Counted from the stretch's first letter, positions 1 through 12,872 are shown. The stretch: DNA of 64,000 nt from Cucumis sativus (GCF_000004075.3 NC_026657.2:4402001-4466000); one strand, 5' to 3'. Notes: generated by a model not told the origin, from the sequence alone. Translations and numbers: made by a program.

Positions 1-494
1 GGTTGACGAAATCAAAAGGCTAACACAAACAAGAGTAGGGAGGCATCTCAATCTCCTTTTGTCCAGGGTTGAACAATCTTAACTCCCCCTATTACCTATG
101 AAGGTGTGAGCTTTGTTAATCTGAATTATTCATGTCTCTCATTTAATAGCTTCATTCCTCATCTCTTCATCCATACTTCATTATACGTTCCTTTATCTTA
201 AAAAAGCCTAAAAGGAAAAAACAAACTAATCAAAACTATAACCTTTAGAATTTTATAACCATGTTCTAGATCTTTAAAGTTAGAGGTTGATTCTGAAGGT
301 TTATTTTTTTCTTCTCCACCCGTTCGATTCCATCTTTCATGACTGTCAAAATTCATCCAACGTCCAAGATCTCTTCTGCAAAGAGTTACCCACAATCCTC
401 ACATACTCATTGGCCCACCGGATACCGAGTGGATGGATAGAACCTCCAAGATTGCGAGAGCAAAAGCTCACCCAAAACTTGCACAAACTCACCC
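1..494. other. Upstream region of LTD, no gene seen
   Basis: No coding frame here resembles a known protein. The last 150 or so bases are less AT-rich and probably hold the promoter and 5' UTR of the LTD gene that starts at 495. No TATA box or other element could be fixed with confidence. Confidence 0.4.
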
Positions 495-2275
495 ATGGCT
501 TCCCTCTCTTGTACTTCCTCCATTAATCTCACCCCAAGATCCTTCAATTCTCGCCCCCCTTTCAAATTGGGTTCCCATTTTCTTGGCCTTCAGTCCAACC
601 TTCGATGGCTCTCACCCGTCTCCATTGGACCCTCCAATGGGTCTAGAGCAACTTGCTGGTTCAATTTAAGGCAAAATGCCGAGGGTGCAGGCATTTATGG
701 CAGCCAGTCCCGAGATGATTTCAACAGAGATGATGTTGAGCAGGTTCTTTTACTAAGTACTCTCTTCTTTCTCTGTGTTTTGTTTTGTGGGTTTCTTGTT
801 TTTGTCTTTGGGAACTTTGATTGTTGAAGAGTGGTGTCTTTTCTTTCATTGCTGGTTTGGGCTGATTCTTATGAGTTTGGAAGTTGAAATTGTTCTTACC
901 CTCTGGCTGTTTTCTTTTCTTTTAAGTATTGTCAATTTTTAATCGCTCCTTGGTTAAGATAGATGAAGAAATTTAAATTAGTAATTTTTTTGTACCCATG
1001 ATTCTCTTCCAGTGGTGTTAATGTTAAACTAACCTTTTCTTTACGTCATAAAGCACTTAATCGCTTGGAACTCAGTAGACGCCCTAACCCAATGCCATGG
1101 AAATCGAAATTTATATCGTATCCCTATTGTGATTTTAAACATCGCGATAGGTGAGACATTCCTAACGTGATACTGACTTGTAGATGGTTAAGTGCTCTCA
1201 CATTTCACATTAACGCCTCATCCGCAATGGTTAGTCAAAATAAGAAGGGAGTTTGTGTTATGAGATTGTGAGAAAGGGACCTCCTTAAACATAATAACTA
1301 ACCTCATAACTTGTGCATTTGTTACAAACTCTGCTTTCACATAAAGAAGCTAAAACAAGGTATCACATTGCCATTATGGAAAGTGCACAGAACTTCCTGC
1401 TTCCCTCAAACAAACTTGCAAATATTACTGATTTGGCTTAGCCTTTGGGTAAGGGAAAGTATTCCTTCATCCTTCTACTCTGAAAATGTGCTAAATGACG
1501 TTGTCCATAGTTTAAAAACTTGAACAAATCGCATTTTTCTTACAGTCTCTCATCCCTTTTTAAGCACTTGGATAGATTCCTAGTTCCTAATATGTAACAA
1601 GAAGAGTGATATTCTGAATGAACAATGAAAACCCACAGCATAGTGACTTGAGAGTTAAGATTACTCCCAATCCCACTGTATCAAACTTTTCAAATAGAGG
1701 AATCATGACGAGATGAATAATAATATCCCAACATGATGCTATCCCATTAGATATTGAAGTCTACTTTTGGTGTTCTTAATCCAATAATTCATTATGAAAT
1801 TCTTATATAATTTCTTAATAAGTATCTTAGAATTAATGTTACAACTTATCACTTATTCTATATGATAGAATCTTAACATAAGTATTCATATTAAAAGCAA
1901 GATTATGTCGATACTTCTTGAATCATACCAAAAACTCGGAACCATGACATTAACATCATTCGCGGAAACAAGTTGTGAAGGAAAAAGGACTGACAAATGA
2001 ACGTTATGGTTGTGCAGTATTTTAACTATATGGGAATGCTGGCTGTAGAAGGAACATATGACAAAATGGAAGCTCTTTTGAGCCAAGACATTCACCCAGT
2101 GGACATTTTGTTGATGCTGGCTGCCTCTGAAGGAGACAAACCAAAACTTGAGGAGCTATTGAGAGCTGGAGCTAGTTATGATGTGAAAGATGTTGATGGT
2201 CGAACTGCCGTTGATAGAGCAGTTAACGAAGAAATTAAGGATTTTATTCTCAATTTTTCTGCTAAAAAGGCATGA
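495..2275 (+). CDS. LTD: LHCP translocation defect protein (LTD/GDC1), chloroplast
   Basis: Two exons: 495-743 and 2018-2275. The 1274-bp intron starts GT after the VEQ codons, ends TGTGCAG before YFNYMGML, and is in phase 0. The joined protein is 168 aa; from memory the Arabidopsis protein is about 175. Residues 1 to about 45 are Ser/Pro/Arg-rich like a chloroplast transit peptide. Residues about 112-150 hold one ankyrin-like unit (LLMLAASEGD, LEELLRAGA, DVDGRTAVDRA), and the tail ends FSAKKA. In Arabidopsis LTD (also GDC1) binds imported light-harvesting proteins at the inner envelope and passes them to the cpSRP pathway; its loss gives pale plants with few grana. The identification rests on the conserved C-terminal half. 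The ATG at 495 was chosen because it begins the transit-like sequence, while ATGs at 287 and 433 open other frames. Confidence 0.92.
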
Positions 2276-4275
2276 TTTTGGTTGGAAGTTGCTCTGTTTT
2301 GATAGGTTTTAGAAAGAGGCTTAAGATTTGTATTTTCACTGCCTTCTGATGTTGATCATATCGTGTTAAAAATTTATGCTTGTTTTTATCAATTAGGGAA
2401 TGGCTTTGAGATGTAAAATCTTGTTTATAGTTGTTTACTGTTTTGATGTTTACGTTATCTTTAAAATTGTGTATTTAATCTTCTGAAAGTGATGGAAATT
2501 GAATTATTAAGGCTGTTTTGCAACTTTTTGTTTCTTGGTTTTTAAAAGTTAGGCTTTCATTTTTTCTCCATTTTTGCCAACTATTTGTATCTTTCTTATA
2601 TACTAGAATTCAATTCTTAGTCAAAATTAAAAGATATATTTTTAGTGTTCAATTTTTTGCTTGATTTTTTGAAAACATTAGAAAAAAGAAATAGAAAACA
2701 TATCAAGAAATTCAAAAGATGAAGGGATCTTTCTTATATTGTTTTTAGTTTTTGAAATTTTTATTTGTTTCTTCTCAATTATTCAACACCCACATATTCT
2801 ATATTTTTAAATTGGAGCAAATATCAATTTAAACCTCAATTTTGGAATTTATCAATTTATAAGTTTAATTTAAAAGAATTAACTGTGAAACTTGTCATTT
2901 TATCAATTAAAATTTATCTGAAGATTGTCCATTCAAACTATAATTAACAATTTTATTAAATTAACTTTCGTAGAAGTCTATACATGTACAAGAATATATG
3001 CATGGATTATTTTCATATATATATAGTTTCTTGATTAATTCACTGTAAAAATTTATCATTAATTGAAAAGAATTAATTGTTTTGCATGATATTTTTCAAA
3101 CTAAATCTAGTGGAAGGCGTAAACTATCACACTTATTAAAATTTAGAGTTTAAAGTGATACTATTATTATTTTGGAGTTTGAATGATACAACACCAAAAT
3201 TTAGAGTTTAAATCTATTATAATTATTAGTCAAGAGTTTAAATATACGTTACTATCAAAATTCAGAATAAATTTGATATTTATCTTTTTAATTTTAAAAA
3301 AAAACTTGGTTTAGTTTTTGAAATTATACAAAATTATAGGTAGAAATAATATTGTATATTGTTAGTATGATAGAAATGAAGTTGGTGTCTTTTGAGTTGC
3401 CTGCTTGGTTTTCAAGTTCTACCTATGGGAAGGTTTGTATTTCAATTAAAAATTGCATTAGATCCAAAAAAAAATTAGAACAAAATAGTAACATTTTTTT
3501 TCAGTTTAAATTTGACAAATATGACTGTAATCTGTTTTTTAAATTTATTATTTTTGTAATTTTGAAAATGTAAGTGACATCAACTCAATTATCATAATTT
3601 TTTTTTGCTATTTTTACAAACTTCCCTATTTCAATATTAGTTGGATGTTAAAAAATGTTCATTTTCATTAGTTAATTAAGGTTTTTCACAAAGATGTGAT
3701 ATTGGTTATGAGCGACATATTCTTCTACGTGAATGCGAATGAAAAATCTATGATCTAGGCATGCATATTATAAATGTAGTCATAGTGATATGGATCTCTT
3801 GATAATGACATTTCTAGAGAATCCTGGAAGGATTTAAAATACCTTAAAACATTAAATCAAATTCTCGAAAATTATATTCAACAAAGTTACAAATATCACT
3901 ATATGGATTGAGACAATGATGCCTACGCCGATATCCATTGAAAAAGAGATATCAAATAATCCAATATGCCTGTGTCCTTAGCTATAATAGAAGTTTTGGT
4001 AGATCTCGTAAGAACGCAAACATTGGTGAAATTCCAACTCATTTTATTCATGTATGACCATGTTCATGTCACAGCAAATCAAATCACTTATTCATCTCTC
4101 AACAATTACACATAGGAGCCACCTATTGGTCTATCAGATCAAAACCTGATATTTGTACTTGTAAACTAGAATCTATCTCGCTGCCATATAGAAAATCTCG
4201 ATGCTTTGATCCGAACTCTTTCCAGTATAATTATTAATTACACGGTGAATCTAAGTTGCTCGAGTCTTCTTCTTC
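2276..4275. other. AT-rich intergenic region between convergent genes
   Basis: This stretch holds the 3' flank of LTD and, from the other side, that of the translocator gene; the two genes converge. It is very AT-rich with runs of T and A. I see no supportable coding region, RNA gene or recognisable transposon. Confidence 0.5.
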
Positions 4276-7200
4276 TTATTGTTTTGCCTGCATTCACAAG
4301 ATTGAGTTATCAATTAATGAAACAGAGATGGAAGCAACTTAGGCCAAGCAGACAACTGAATGGTGAATGAGGTCAGTTACCTGTGAATATAAGAAGGTTC
4401 CAAGAACTGCGATTGCAGCTCCAAGAGCGTTGACGGGCTGGACAGGCGTGCGAAAGATGATTATTGCAGAAACTATGACCGATATACGTTTCATCGTGTT
4501 GCCAATGCTGAACGTCAACGGAGAAATTTCGTCCAGCGACATGTAAGATACTTGGTTGTAGAGATGATAGAAGACACTCTGTGCTGCTACCCACCTACCA
4601 TGAAGAGAAAAACAATATACTTTCAAAACAAAAATGATATCGAAACCGAGTTGACAAGAAGATTACAAACCAACAATTTGAATCAAGATAACATTCAGAC
4701 TATAGAATGCTATTGCACATAGTTTAAACCAGGTTATAAGACACCCTATTGAAGACCTTTTTGAGAAGAAAAAGAAAATGCAAGTCTCATCTATAATCTG
4801 AAAGACAAATTTACGAACCCTGTGATTTATACATTTTTAAGCTGAAAAGGAAAATGCAGGCCCTACTATCTCTGTCAACCTACCAACCCCATGATTCGTG
4901 AAGTTTGTTGATGTGTTCTTAGACAGTTGAGTTTATATAACTTTCAGAGGATAATTTTGGCAAATAGGAGCAAACTATAAACATCAAAGATACACAAGTC
5001 GAATCTGCTTACCACACAAAATTAGGTCCAATTTCAGAGAGAGCTGTTTTCCATCCTGCAGCCCACATCTGTGGTCCTTCGACAGCAATTGCGAACGGGG
5101 TAAGTAGCAACAGGGATAATATAGACAAACATGCATAGTAGTTCATTCCACTAACAGAATTCCCCTTCATGCCTTTCTTGGAAAATATGTTTCTGAAGAC
5201 AAATGCCAAGTTTGATATCATGGCTCCCATGAAACCTGAAGAAAGTGAAGACATCCAAGAGCTTTCAGAAGAATATTATAGACTAAGCATTTTCATTATA
5301 ACAATTCAAATCATTCCATTACAAATAGAAATATAGTTCCCCAGCTTATCCTTTCCTCAACTCCCATGTTAGGGAAGGCATGTGTAGGACAAATGAACCA
5401 ACTTTCTCAATCGTATCAATAGATTCTCCGTCTAATGCTTTATTATAGATCTATTTGAATTAACTTTTTAAGTGTTTATAAATATATTTATTTGTACTAA
5501 AAACACTTTTTTAATACTTAGAAAGCCAATCCAATGGCTCATTTGGGGTGCACACCCATCGAATAGAAGAAATGATTCCCAGCAAGTCATTTTCGTTCAC
5601 ATCAAACAAGGAGCAAACTTTGAATTGATTGCTTAGCATACGTTTGATAACCATGTTTTCAAACTTAGTTACTCATTATTTCTTTGTTTTCTTACCTACT
5701 TTTTAATAAAAAATTTCAAATACAGGCAAATTCAGAAAAGCTAAGAAAAAACTGCATTTCAAATATGATTTATGGTTGTAATTAAAATAAAAGAAATCTT
5801 ATAACTTTTATATTGGTCCTAAACTTTATACTTATTTCATTCAGAACCTACTTTCGTAAATATTCGAATCCATCCAAATCTTCATATCATTTAGTTCTTG
5901 ATAGTATATTGAAATTTCCCATCCAACAAAAATGGCAGGTACGCACTTACAAATCAATCTCAATACATGTGATTCAGAGCACAAGTTCACTAATGCAAGA
6001 TTACTGGTAGTAACCATAATAGGAAATCTAGTGACAAGAATCTAACAAAACAGATCAGGAAAAGTACCATACCAAGAATTTGAACGTTAATTTAATTACC
6101 TATCATATTGAAGTTGAGCTCAGTCACGGCAGCAAGAGCACAACCACCGATGATCGGGAGAAGAGAGAGGTAGACAGGAATAGGGAAAGTCTCACCCAAC
6201 AGGAACCTTGAAACCAATACGCTAAATGCAGGCTCACCACTTTTGATAATATGGGTGAATGAGACAGCAACCTTTGACATGCTCACTGTTGCAGCTACAT
6301 GACCAATTGTGTGGGCCACAGCAACCTAGTCAAAATCATCACCACATTTAAAGACAGAAAATTCCAAAACAACAATCAACTACAAACAATTTTGATGAGT
6401 TCTCCACGTTTAAGCTTATGTATACATAAATTGTCAGTTATCTCTAGAAAGGAACCAAGTTATGATAAACAGCAGTTAGCAAGTTGACTTGAATTTGTTT
6501 TTCTTCAAAAAGAAAGAAAAAAGGACTTGAATTAGTTCTCTTGCCCTTATCCTAACCAATCTCAGAAAGCAACCATAGGCGCTAATTCTTCCACAACTAG
6601 ATCAACAAGATTGATTGCCGATGAAAATTGGACAAGAAATCCAGAAAAACTTCCAAAGCTTCTCAGCAATCGACAACAGCATAAACAGGGGTATTTCCTT
6701 TTTCCAAATACTTGATTTCTCATTGGGTCTTGTTGGGAAAAACCTCCCACCAATAATAGATAAATTTAAAGAAAGCATTTAACTAAATTTCACTTCTAAT
6801 GTTTTGCCAAAACTCAACCGTCCTAAATTTTCTTGTTAGTCAAACAGAACCAGAAATTTCCTAACCTTTCTCAAAACCTAACCACGGGAGTATTTCTTCA
6901 AACACTAGAACAACAACGGATGAAAGAAACATGACTATTCATGATAATTTAAGGCAGTAGCCAATCAGAACCCAGAAAAAACTTACAGGGAACAAAGATT
7001 TCCAAAACTCGAAATCAGTCTTGGGAGCCTCAGCGACCCTCGTCATCCAAGAGACTAACATGATGAGAGAACCAACAGCAAGAGAAAGTGTGGAGGTTAG
7101 CCATGGATATGGATACGCATTCAAAACCTTCTTATTGTAAATGTTGAACACAACGTTCAAACTCCACCAAAGAGCAAAATACAGTCCGATCTTCACCTTC

Positions 7201-7502
7201 TTCGCCGCCTCAGACGGCTGGTCGGCCACAGTCAGTTCAATGTTCGACTCAATCGGCTGCGATCGGTCAGCCTCGTACGCTTTGCACGCATTGAAATCAC
7301 TCTTCCGAGTTCCCAACGTCCCAAAATTGGAAACCGATGAGATATGAAGAGCATTTTTCACGCACACAACCGAGCTGTGGGGTTTTTGCGCCGGCAATGA
7401 AGGTGAACACGAAAACCGCCTAATTGGCACCGGAGAACTCCGCCGGAGAATCACGTCGGACCCATTAATGGATTTCGCAGATTGAGTTAAAGAAGAGATC
7501 AT
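4276..7502 (-). CDS. GPT: Glucose-6-phosphate/phosphate translocator, chloroplastic
   Basis: Five exons on the minus strand, in coding order: 7502-6987, 6325-6100, 5235-5013, 4594-4381 and 4287-4276. All introns are GT-AG and every phase closes, giving 396 aa; Arabidopsis GPT1 is about 388. Residues 1 to about 75 look like a plastid transit peptide (Ser/Arg-rich). From about 103 on the sequence is hydrophobic with many membrane segments of the triose-phosphate translocator family. Conserved stretches include WWSLNVVFNIYNKKVLN, MSKVAVSFTHIIKSGEPAFS, the FVWWVAAQ junction and FRTPVQPVNALGAAIA. The last exon encodes only AKQ and the stop, the end expected for GPT. The protein exchanges glucose 6-phosphate for phosphate across the inner envelope, feeding starch synthesis and the oxidative pentose phosphate pathway in non-green plastids. 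The choice of GPT over the xylulose-5-phosphate or PEP translocators rests on overall resemblance. Confidence 0.93.
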
Positions 7503-9761
7503 GATCGAAAAACAACAAAAACCCAGATATTAGACAACAAAAACAAGCACAATCAGAGAAGTGCAAGTCGTGAAAGAGACTAATTCCTTCACGGCTCTTA
7601 TAAAATAAGAACACTAATCGCTCAAGACTCTTAAATGCGAATCCCGAAACGACCCAGAAAGCCAAATTTGTATGAAACTATAATAATCAAAGAAAAATGA
7701 TCTTGAAACTCGGTAGGTGGGAGAAAAAAAACATGAACAGTTGCGAAAATGGTGTAATTTAGTAGAAAATAAGCAAAGGGGAAGTCTAAAAAGGAAGCCA
7801 CCGATACTAAGGTGGTTGATGATCGTTGCTTTTCAATGAATCTGTACAGTTTTTGGGGTTGGTGAAAAATTTTTAATATAAGAAGATGGAAGACTGAATT
7901 CAAATGAAATTTTCAAAGGGTTTTTTTTTCTCTAAAAACTAAGGTGGGTGGCGGCTTTAATCGATTTGAAAATGTGAAGTTTTTTTCTCCGTGGAATTGG
8001 TGATTCGGTGAGGATCCGGAAAAAGAGAAACAAAAAAAACAAATCACATCAACTATCATGATTCTGTTTCTTCTTCCGTTTTCAAATATGGATATGTATT
8101 AGTAATTTTGAAATCGGAACTGTTTATTGAAAAAGAAAGGAAATCCAAACTCAAGCAAAATCTTGTTTCTATTAAACACAAATATTAAATTTTAGTTAGA
8201 GTGGTAACTATTTCCATCAAATATTTTAAACATATACATGGATTTAAATTGACGAAATGATTAAATATACCCAAGACTCTCGAACTTAGGAAAAAGGGTT
8301 TCTTTTTCTCAAGTTCAACGTCACATGTCAGATGGGAAATTTGTCCCATATAAAACTATACCTTTGTTAATTACTGTATTAGTCCTCAAACTTAATTTAA
8401 TTTTCATGATTTTAGAAGTTAGGAATTGATGTCTAAAACTGGATCCATATTCATTCAAAGTAGTTATTTTATTTCTTTTCACCTCAACAACTCCGACTAA
8501 CACTCGGAACCATTAATATTTAGAGGTGATTTTTTTTTTTTTTTTGCTAAAATCACTTTTACTATTCTTAGAATTACTTTTATATAAAATAACACATTCG
8601 TGAATAAAATAAAATTGATTTTTGAAAAATTAAAAATTACTTTAGATTGATTTTTGAAGTATCACTAGTCGAGTGAAGAGTATCACTAGTTGAGTGGTTC
8701 GAATGTTGAATCACTTCCAACACTTTTAAAGACGACTATCTTCTTCAATGACAAACTTTTAATGATAGTTTGTTATGATGATCGCCGGTCAACCTGTGAT
8801 TGTTTTTTTTGTAACGGCTACCGGCCAACCTTAGATCAATGTCACCACGGATCAATTTTTGACGATCACATTTCAGCTATTTGTTAAAAATAAATTAATA
8901 AAACTAATATTTTAACAAATTAATAAAACTAATATTTATTAGAACTCCGTGACTGTTGGTCCATCGTTGACAACTTCTAATTATCATTTTTAAGTAAAGA
9001 AAAACACTGTAAAAATCACAGGTGTAATTATACAAACAATGGAAATTTGACCGAAATTTGAGGTCAAATGGCATAAAATATAACTCCAATTTTCATCATA
9101 CATCTATCCAATCTTTGAAGAAGTTAGTAGTGGTTGATCAATTTTTTATAATTTAAAATTTGAAGTGTAAATGATACTTCTTATTTTACCTTAAAGAATA
9201 GTGTTTTTACAATTTGCACTTACCTTAAAGGATAGTCCCAAAAATGAAAGTGACTCCTAATCTTTTACCTAACACCGCCCTAAGAACTACCAACACTAAC
9301 CAAATTATAGTGCATTATGTTTTCCAAACTAATTCCTCATGTTTATGAAGGAATCGTTTAGTCTTTTTTTTTTTTTTTTTTAGCTTTTGGGTGATCACAT
9401 AATTAACGTAAATTTTAATATTCAAAACTATAATATTTTTCGTCAACACACACTGTAAAACGACTCACGAAACACAAGAGAGATTATTGTTTGTCCATTT
9501 ACTTACTACAATTACGGTGCCTAATATAACAAATACCAAATACTCGCATCATCGTTATAACCTAATTAAAATACACAATTTAACCCAACATGTACACAAT
9601 TAAAAGATACAAATAATTTCACTTTATACTTCCTAGGCAAGTTATTGATAAGCATGTCAGACGTAAGCGAAGCCAAAAGCTGTACTCAACTTAGCCACAA
9701 GAGTTTTAAAAGCCACAACTGGAATCATCATTCAACATGGACACAAGAATTAGAACTGGGC
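7503..9761. other. 5' flank of GPT and AT-rich spacer
   Basis: About the first 450 bases next to the GPT start (7503-7950) are probably its 5' UTR and promoter. A 17-base T run sits near 8529 and a 20-base T run near 9361. At 8660-8700 a short motif 'tatcactag' followed by 'gagtg' occurs twice. No coding frame here resembles a known protein. Confidence 0.4.
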
Positions 9762-9960
9762 TTGGAGGGGTGCGCCAGGCCCAAGCAATAGTGCAACGCA
9801 AGGGCGACGCTCGAAGACCCCAATAGCAAGCTATTGTGTTGGGCCTTCCCCCTAGAAAAATAAATTTAATATCATGTGAGCCGATGGCCCACGTATCAGA
9901 TATTAAACTGATAAGAACAGATACTACACTTGATCTTAGCCAAAAGGCCGAGAAAGGTAT
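9762..9960 (-). ncRNA. U2: U2 spliceosomal snRNA, copy 1
   Basis: The minus strand starting at 9960 begins ATACCTTTCTCGGCCTTTTG, the conserved 5' end of U2. The branch-point recognition motif GTAGTA follows at nt 34-39, then a U-rich Sm-like site (AATTTATTTTTCT), and the 3' stem-loops end with GGCCTGGCGCACCCCTCC. U2 pairs with the intron branch site in the spliceosome. The length of about 199 nt fits the roughly 196 nt of plant U2. Just past the 3' end is AGTTCTAA, which resembles the plant snRNA 3' processing box. All 199 bases match the second copy 2.9 kb away. The exact 3' end is uncertain by a few bases. Confidence 0.96.
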
Positions 9961-9984
9961 GAGATGCATGATTTCGCTCCACCA

Positions 9985-9993
9985 CTTTTATTG
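9985..9993 (-). promoter_or_regulatory. TATA box of U2 copy 1
   Basis: The minus strand reads AATAAAAG about 26-33 bases upstream of the U2 start at 9960. With the USE further up this is the two-part promoter of plant snRNA genes. The USE-to-TATA gap of about 32 bp is the spacing reported for RNA polymerase II snRNA genes; the polymerase III type is about 10 bp shorter. Confidence 0.75.
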
Positions 9994-10024
9994 TCATTCA
10001 CTTTCCTTATCTTCCGATGACAAC

Positions 10025-10035
10025 CGATGTGGGAC
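10025..10035 (-). promoter_or_regulatory. Upstream sequence element (USE) of U2 copy 1
   Basis: The minus strand reads GTCCCACATCG, an exact match to the plant snRNA USE consensus RTCCCACATCG. Its far edge lies 75 bp upstream of the U2 start, the same distance as in the second copy. Confidence 0.9.
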
Positions 10036-10151
10036 ATTTACTATTCTTCTGTTTATTTGTGTATTATTGTTATAAGCTTTATTGATGAATACTCCCATTC
10101 CCTCATATTTTCTCATATAAACTTTCTTTAGTCTCCATGGTTAGCTATTAA

Positions 10152-10191
10152 CTTTTATTTTTATTTTTATTTTTATTTTTATTTTTATTTT
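10152..10191. repeat. (TTTTTA)n microsatellite
   Basis: About six to seven near-perfect repeats of a 6-bp TTTTTA unit lie just beyond the U2 copy 1 promoter. Confidence 0.85.
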
Positions 10192-10364
10192 GTTCTAACA
10201 AACAAGAACTATAGATACATTGTGACTTTTTTTCCTTCTCTAGTTACAAACTAAAACTATATTTTTCCTTGTTGCCTTCATGTAACTAATATCTAATTGA
10301 TTGGAAGTTATCATGTAATTATATTTTCTACTTTTCTTGAAATTTGGCAGATAAAAGTCGGAAC

Positions 10365-10586
10365 AATTTTAAATAAGAAATCAATATTTAAATTTTTTGC
10401 GACATGCATTCTGTCATATGTTGCGGAAAGTGAACGTATTAAATTTAATTTTAGACTTTCTGCGACGTTTCGTTAATGTACGTCGAGGAGCGACTCTTTC
10501 CGCAACATGATGTTTCGTGCGTCTGCAAAAATTGATCAACACCGATGTTGCTCTTAGAATCGCAATTGTTCCAATTTCTTGTAGTG
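10365..10586. mobile_element. CACTA (En/Spm) transposon end
   Basis: The minus strand starting at 10586 begins CACTACAAGAAATTGGAAC, the typical terminal sequence of plant CACTA transposons. Inward, short GC-richer motifs recur on both strands (gcgac, gcggaaag, tgcgacgt, ccgcaacatg), like subterminal transposase-binding repeats. No matching left end was found, so this is probably a solitary or truncated end. The left limit is a guess. Confidence 0.6.
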
Positions 10587-12650
10587 GCTCCTCTGAGTTT
10601 AAGAATATCTATTGCATGATCACTTGAACTTTTTCTGAGTGTGAGACTCCCTCTCGATTTAAACTTCTATCTCACTCTTTAAATGAATATCACTTTACTT
10701 GAAATACTCAATCTCCTGTGTTGAAATACTCAAGCTCCCGTAAGTATGTGAATCTCTTCACAAGATGTAGTAGAAAAATTCAAGATGCCCCAGAAAAATC
10801 TCTCTAGGTTGGTTGTCAAACAAACTTTACAATCAAAAGATTGACATACAAGAAAGACCTCTCCTCTAACAACATGTCATGTGGCACCCAACAACTTCAC
10901 ACACAACAACACAAATTCTTCCAATGTGTAAACTCTAAAACGATAGCCATATTGATCTCTTAAAATATACACAACTAAAAAAATTGGAAAATAAATTAGG
11001 CGAAAACCAGTAAGAAGTAGGTGAAGGAGGAAAGAAATGTACAAAAATAAATAGGAAGAATTTTGCCAAAAAGAAAAACAAAACATTCTACAAACAATTC
11101 AAAAGCGTTCTAAAGAACAATGAAAGTAAAGATGTGAAATCTGCCACAACATTATTCTTAGAAACATATTATTGCCATACACCAAATCTCTTCCAATTAT
11201 AAATATCAAAATATATGTTAAGAAGTTATAAAATTGTTAAAGATATATTTTTAAATTTTATGTCAATTTTTTTGGAATTTGGAATATGTAGGCTCAAGAT
11301 AAGAGTCTTAATTAAAAGATTTAAAATATATGAAAATTTTAAAGTAAGAAATAAGAATTATATAGTTTTTAAGTGATTTCATATTTTTGTTTTTACCATG
11401 TCTATGTAGAAATTATAATGACGTTTTAAATATACTTTTAAAATTTGAAGTAATAAAAAGCAAAAGATTAAGTTGTTGGTGATTTCGAAATATGGACACC
11501 AACAACAGCCCTTTTCGAGCAAATCATAGAGTGCATATGTGCTCTGGGCTCTTGCACTTGGAAGAAATGCAGCAACCTGGCACTTTAACAACTTTATAAA
11601 TATAAAGTTTTTACAAATTTAGGTATTTTACCAATTCCACACTTATTGTTCTTCAGTATTTCTCTTTCATCTTCTGTTATTGGTCGTCCTTGGACGTATC
11701 AAAATTAATCTTCACTAATTCGTATGTTCATTCTTGGCTAAGATAACTATTTCTAGCTTCCGTTTAAGGTAGCTTGCAAACTATATGTTATAACTAATCT
11801 CATATTAAATCAATTGGATATTTTTATTGGAATGTCTTAAATTCGTCATGCGGCACTCCAACATTCGGAGTCTTAGTTTTCGTAAACTCTCTAACTAATC
11901 TAAGGGTATATATAGCTATATTTACATTTTTTATCCTTAAATTTAGAGAAATGCATTATATAAACTCTCTAACCTAGTGACATCATATTAAACATTTTTT
12001 CTAATAATATAATATTTGTTTTTCTAATAATATAATATTTGTTCACTCTTTTGGTGATGTGGATACACACCTAACCACACATTTAGGTGTATGGATCTTT
12101 GAATTCTTTTTTGTTGATATTTGGATCTTTGAATTCTTTTTTTGTTGATATTTGCTTAATTGTTTTTGATAAAATATTTATTTAGTCATGGCTTTTCCTA
12201 TTAAATATTCAGCCTAACGTTTCTTTTGATCTTAATGTGATTGCCACAATAATTGAACAAACCAGTTGCCTTTTTCCAATTGGATGAACAAAGTATGTTG
12301 AATAGAGAAAATGGTGTAACAACCGAAGCTAGGATTTCTTCATAGATTGTCTAAACAGTAAACTTTACTTGCTTGGTTATTGTTCTGCATTTATTTGATT
12401 GCAAAAATTTGACATCAAAACAACCTCCCATTGGTTACCCTTGGATTGAGAAATTCACCTACTCCCTTTATCAGTCTTCCATAAACTATTTAGATGGGAT
12501 CTAGGCGACTAAATGAGTCAAATTAGATCGCCTCTCATTTCTCAAATCCTCCATCTATCTCCCCCCTCAGTTCTCCTTGCAATCTCTAATTATAGAATTT
12601 CAGAAGGGATAATACATAGGCAAGGAAACTTCAACTTTTAGAAACTCAAA
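10587..12650. other. AT-rich spacer between the U2 genes
   Basis: No coding region was recognised. The spacer contains two short tandem duplications, one near 12000-12042 (unit 'ttttctaataatataatatt') and one at 12092-12152. Most of it is low-complexity AT-rich DNA. Confidence 0.4.
12092..12152. repeat. Two-copy tandem duplication, about 30 bp
   Basis: The unit tggatctttgaattctttt followed by a T run and gttgatatt occurs twice in a row. The copies differ only in T-run length. Confidence 0.8.
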
Positions 12651-12849
12651 TTGGAGGGGTGCGCCAGGCCCAAGCAATAGTGCAACGCAAGGGCGACGCT
12701 CGAAGACCCCAATAGCAAGCTATTGTGTTGGGCCTTCCCCCTAGAAAAATAAATTTAATATCATGTGAGCCGATGGCCCACGTATCAGATATTAAACTGA
12801 TAAGAACAGATACTACACTTGATCTTAGCCAAAAGGCCGAGAAAGGTAT
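12651..12849 (-). ncRNA. U2: U2 spliceosomal snRNA, copy 2
   Basis: This copy shows the same U2 marks as the copy at 9762-9960: 5' end ATACCTTTCTCGGCC, GTAGTA branch-site pairing motif at nt 34-39, Sm-like U-rich stretch and the same 3' stem-loops. By eye all 199 bases are identical between the two, while the flanks differ except for the promoter elements. The 3' side has AGTTTCTAA, similar to the 3' box of copy 1. Both genes point the same way, 2889 bp apart. With an intact transcript and full promoter it is probably active, not a pseudogene. Confidence 0.96.
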
Positions 12850-12872
12850 GATTAGCTCAGTATCACTCCACC

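Noticed and set aside
1311-1523. 70-codon open frame on the plus strand
   Set aside because: It lies within the single LTD intron, has no homology signal, and the flanking exons splice in frame without it.
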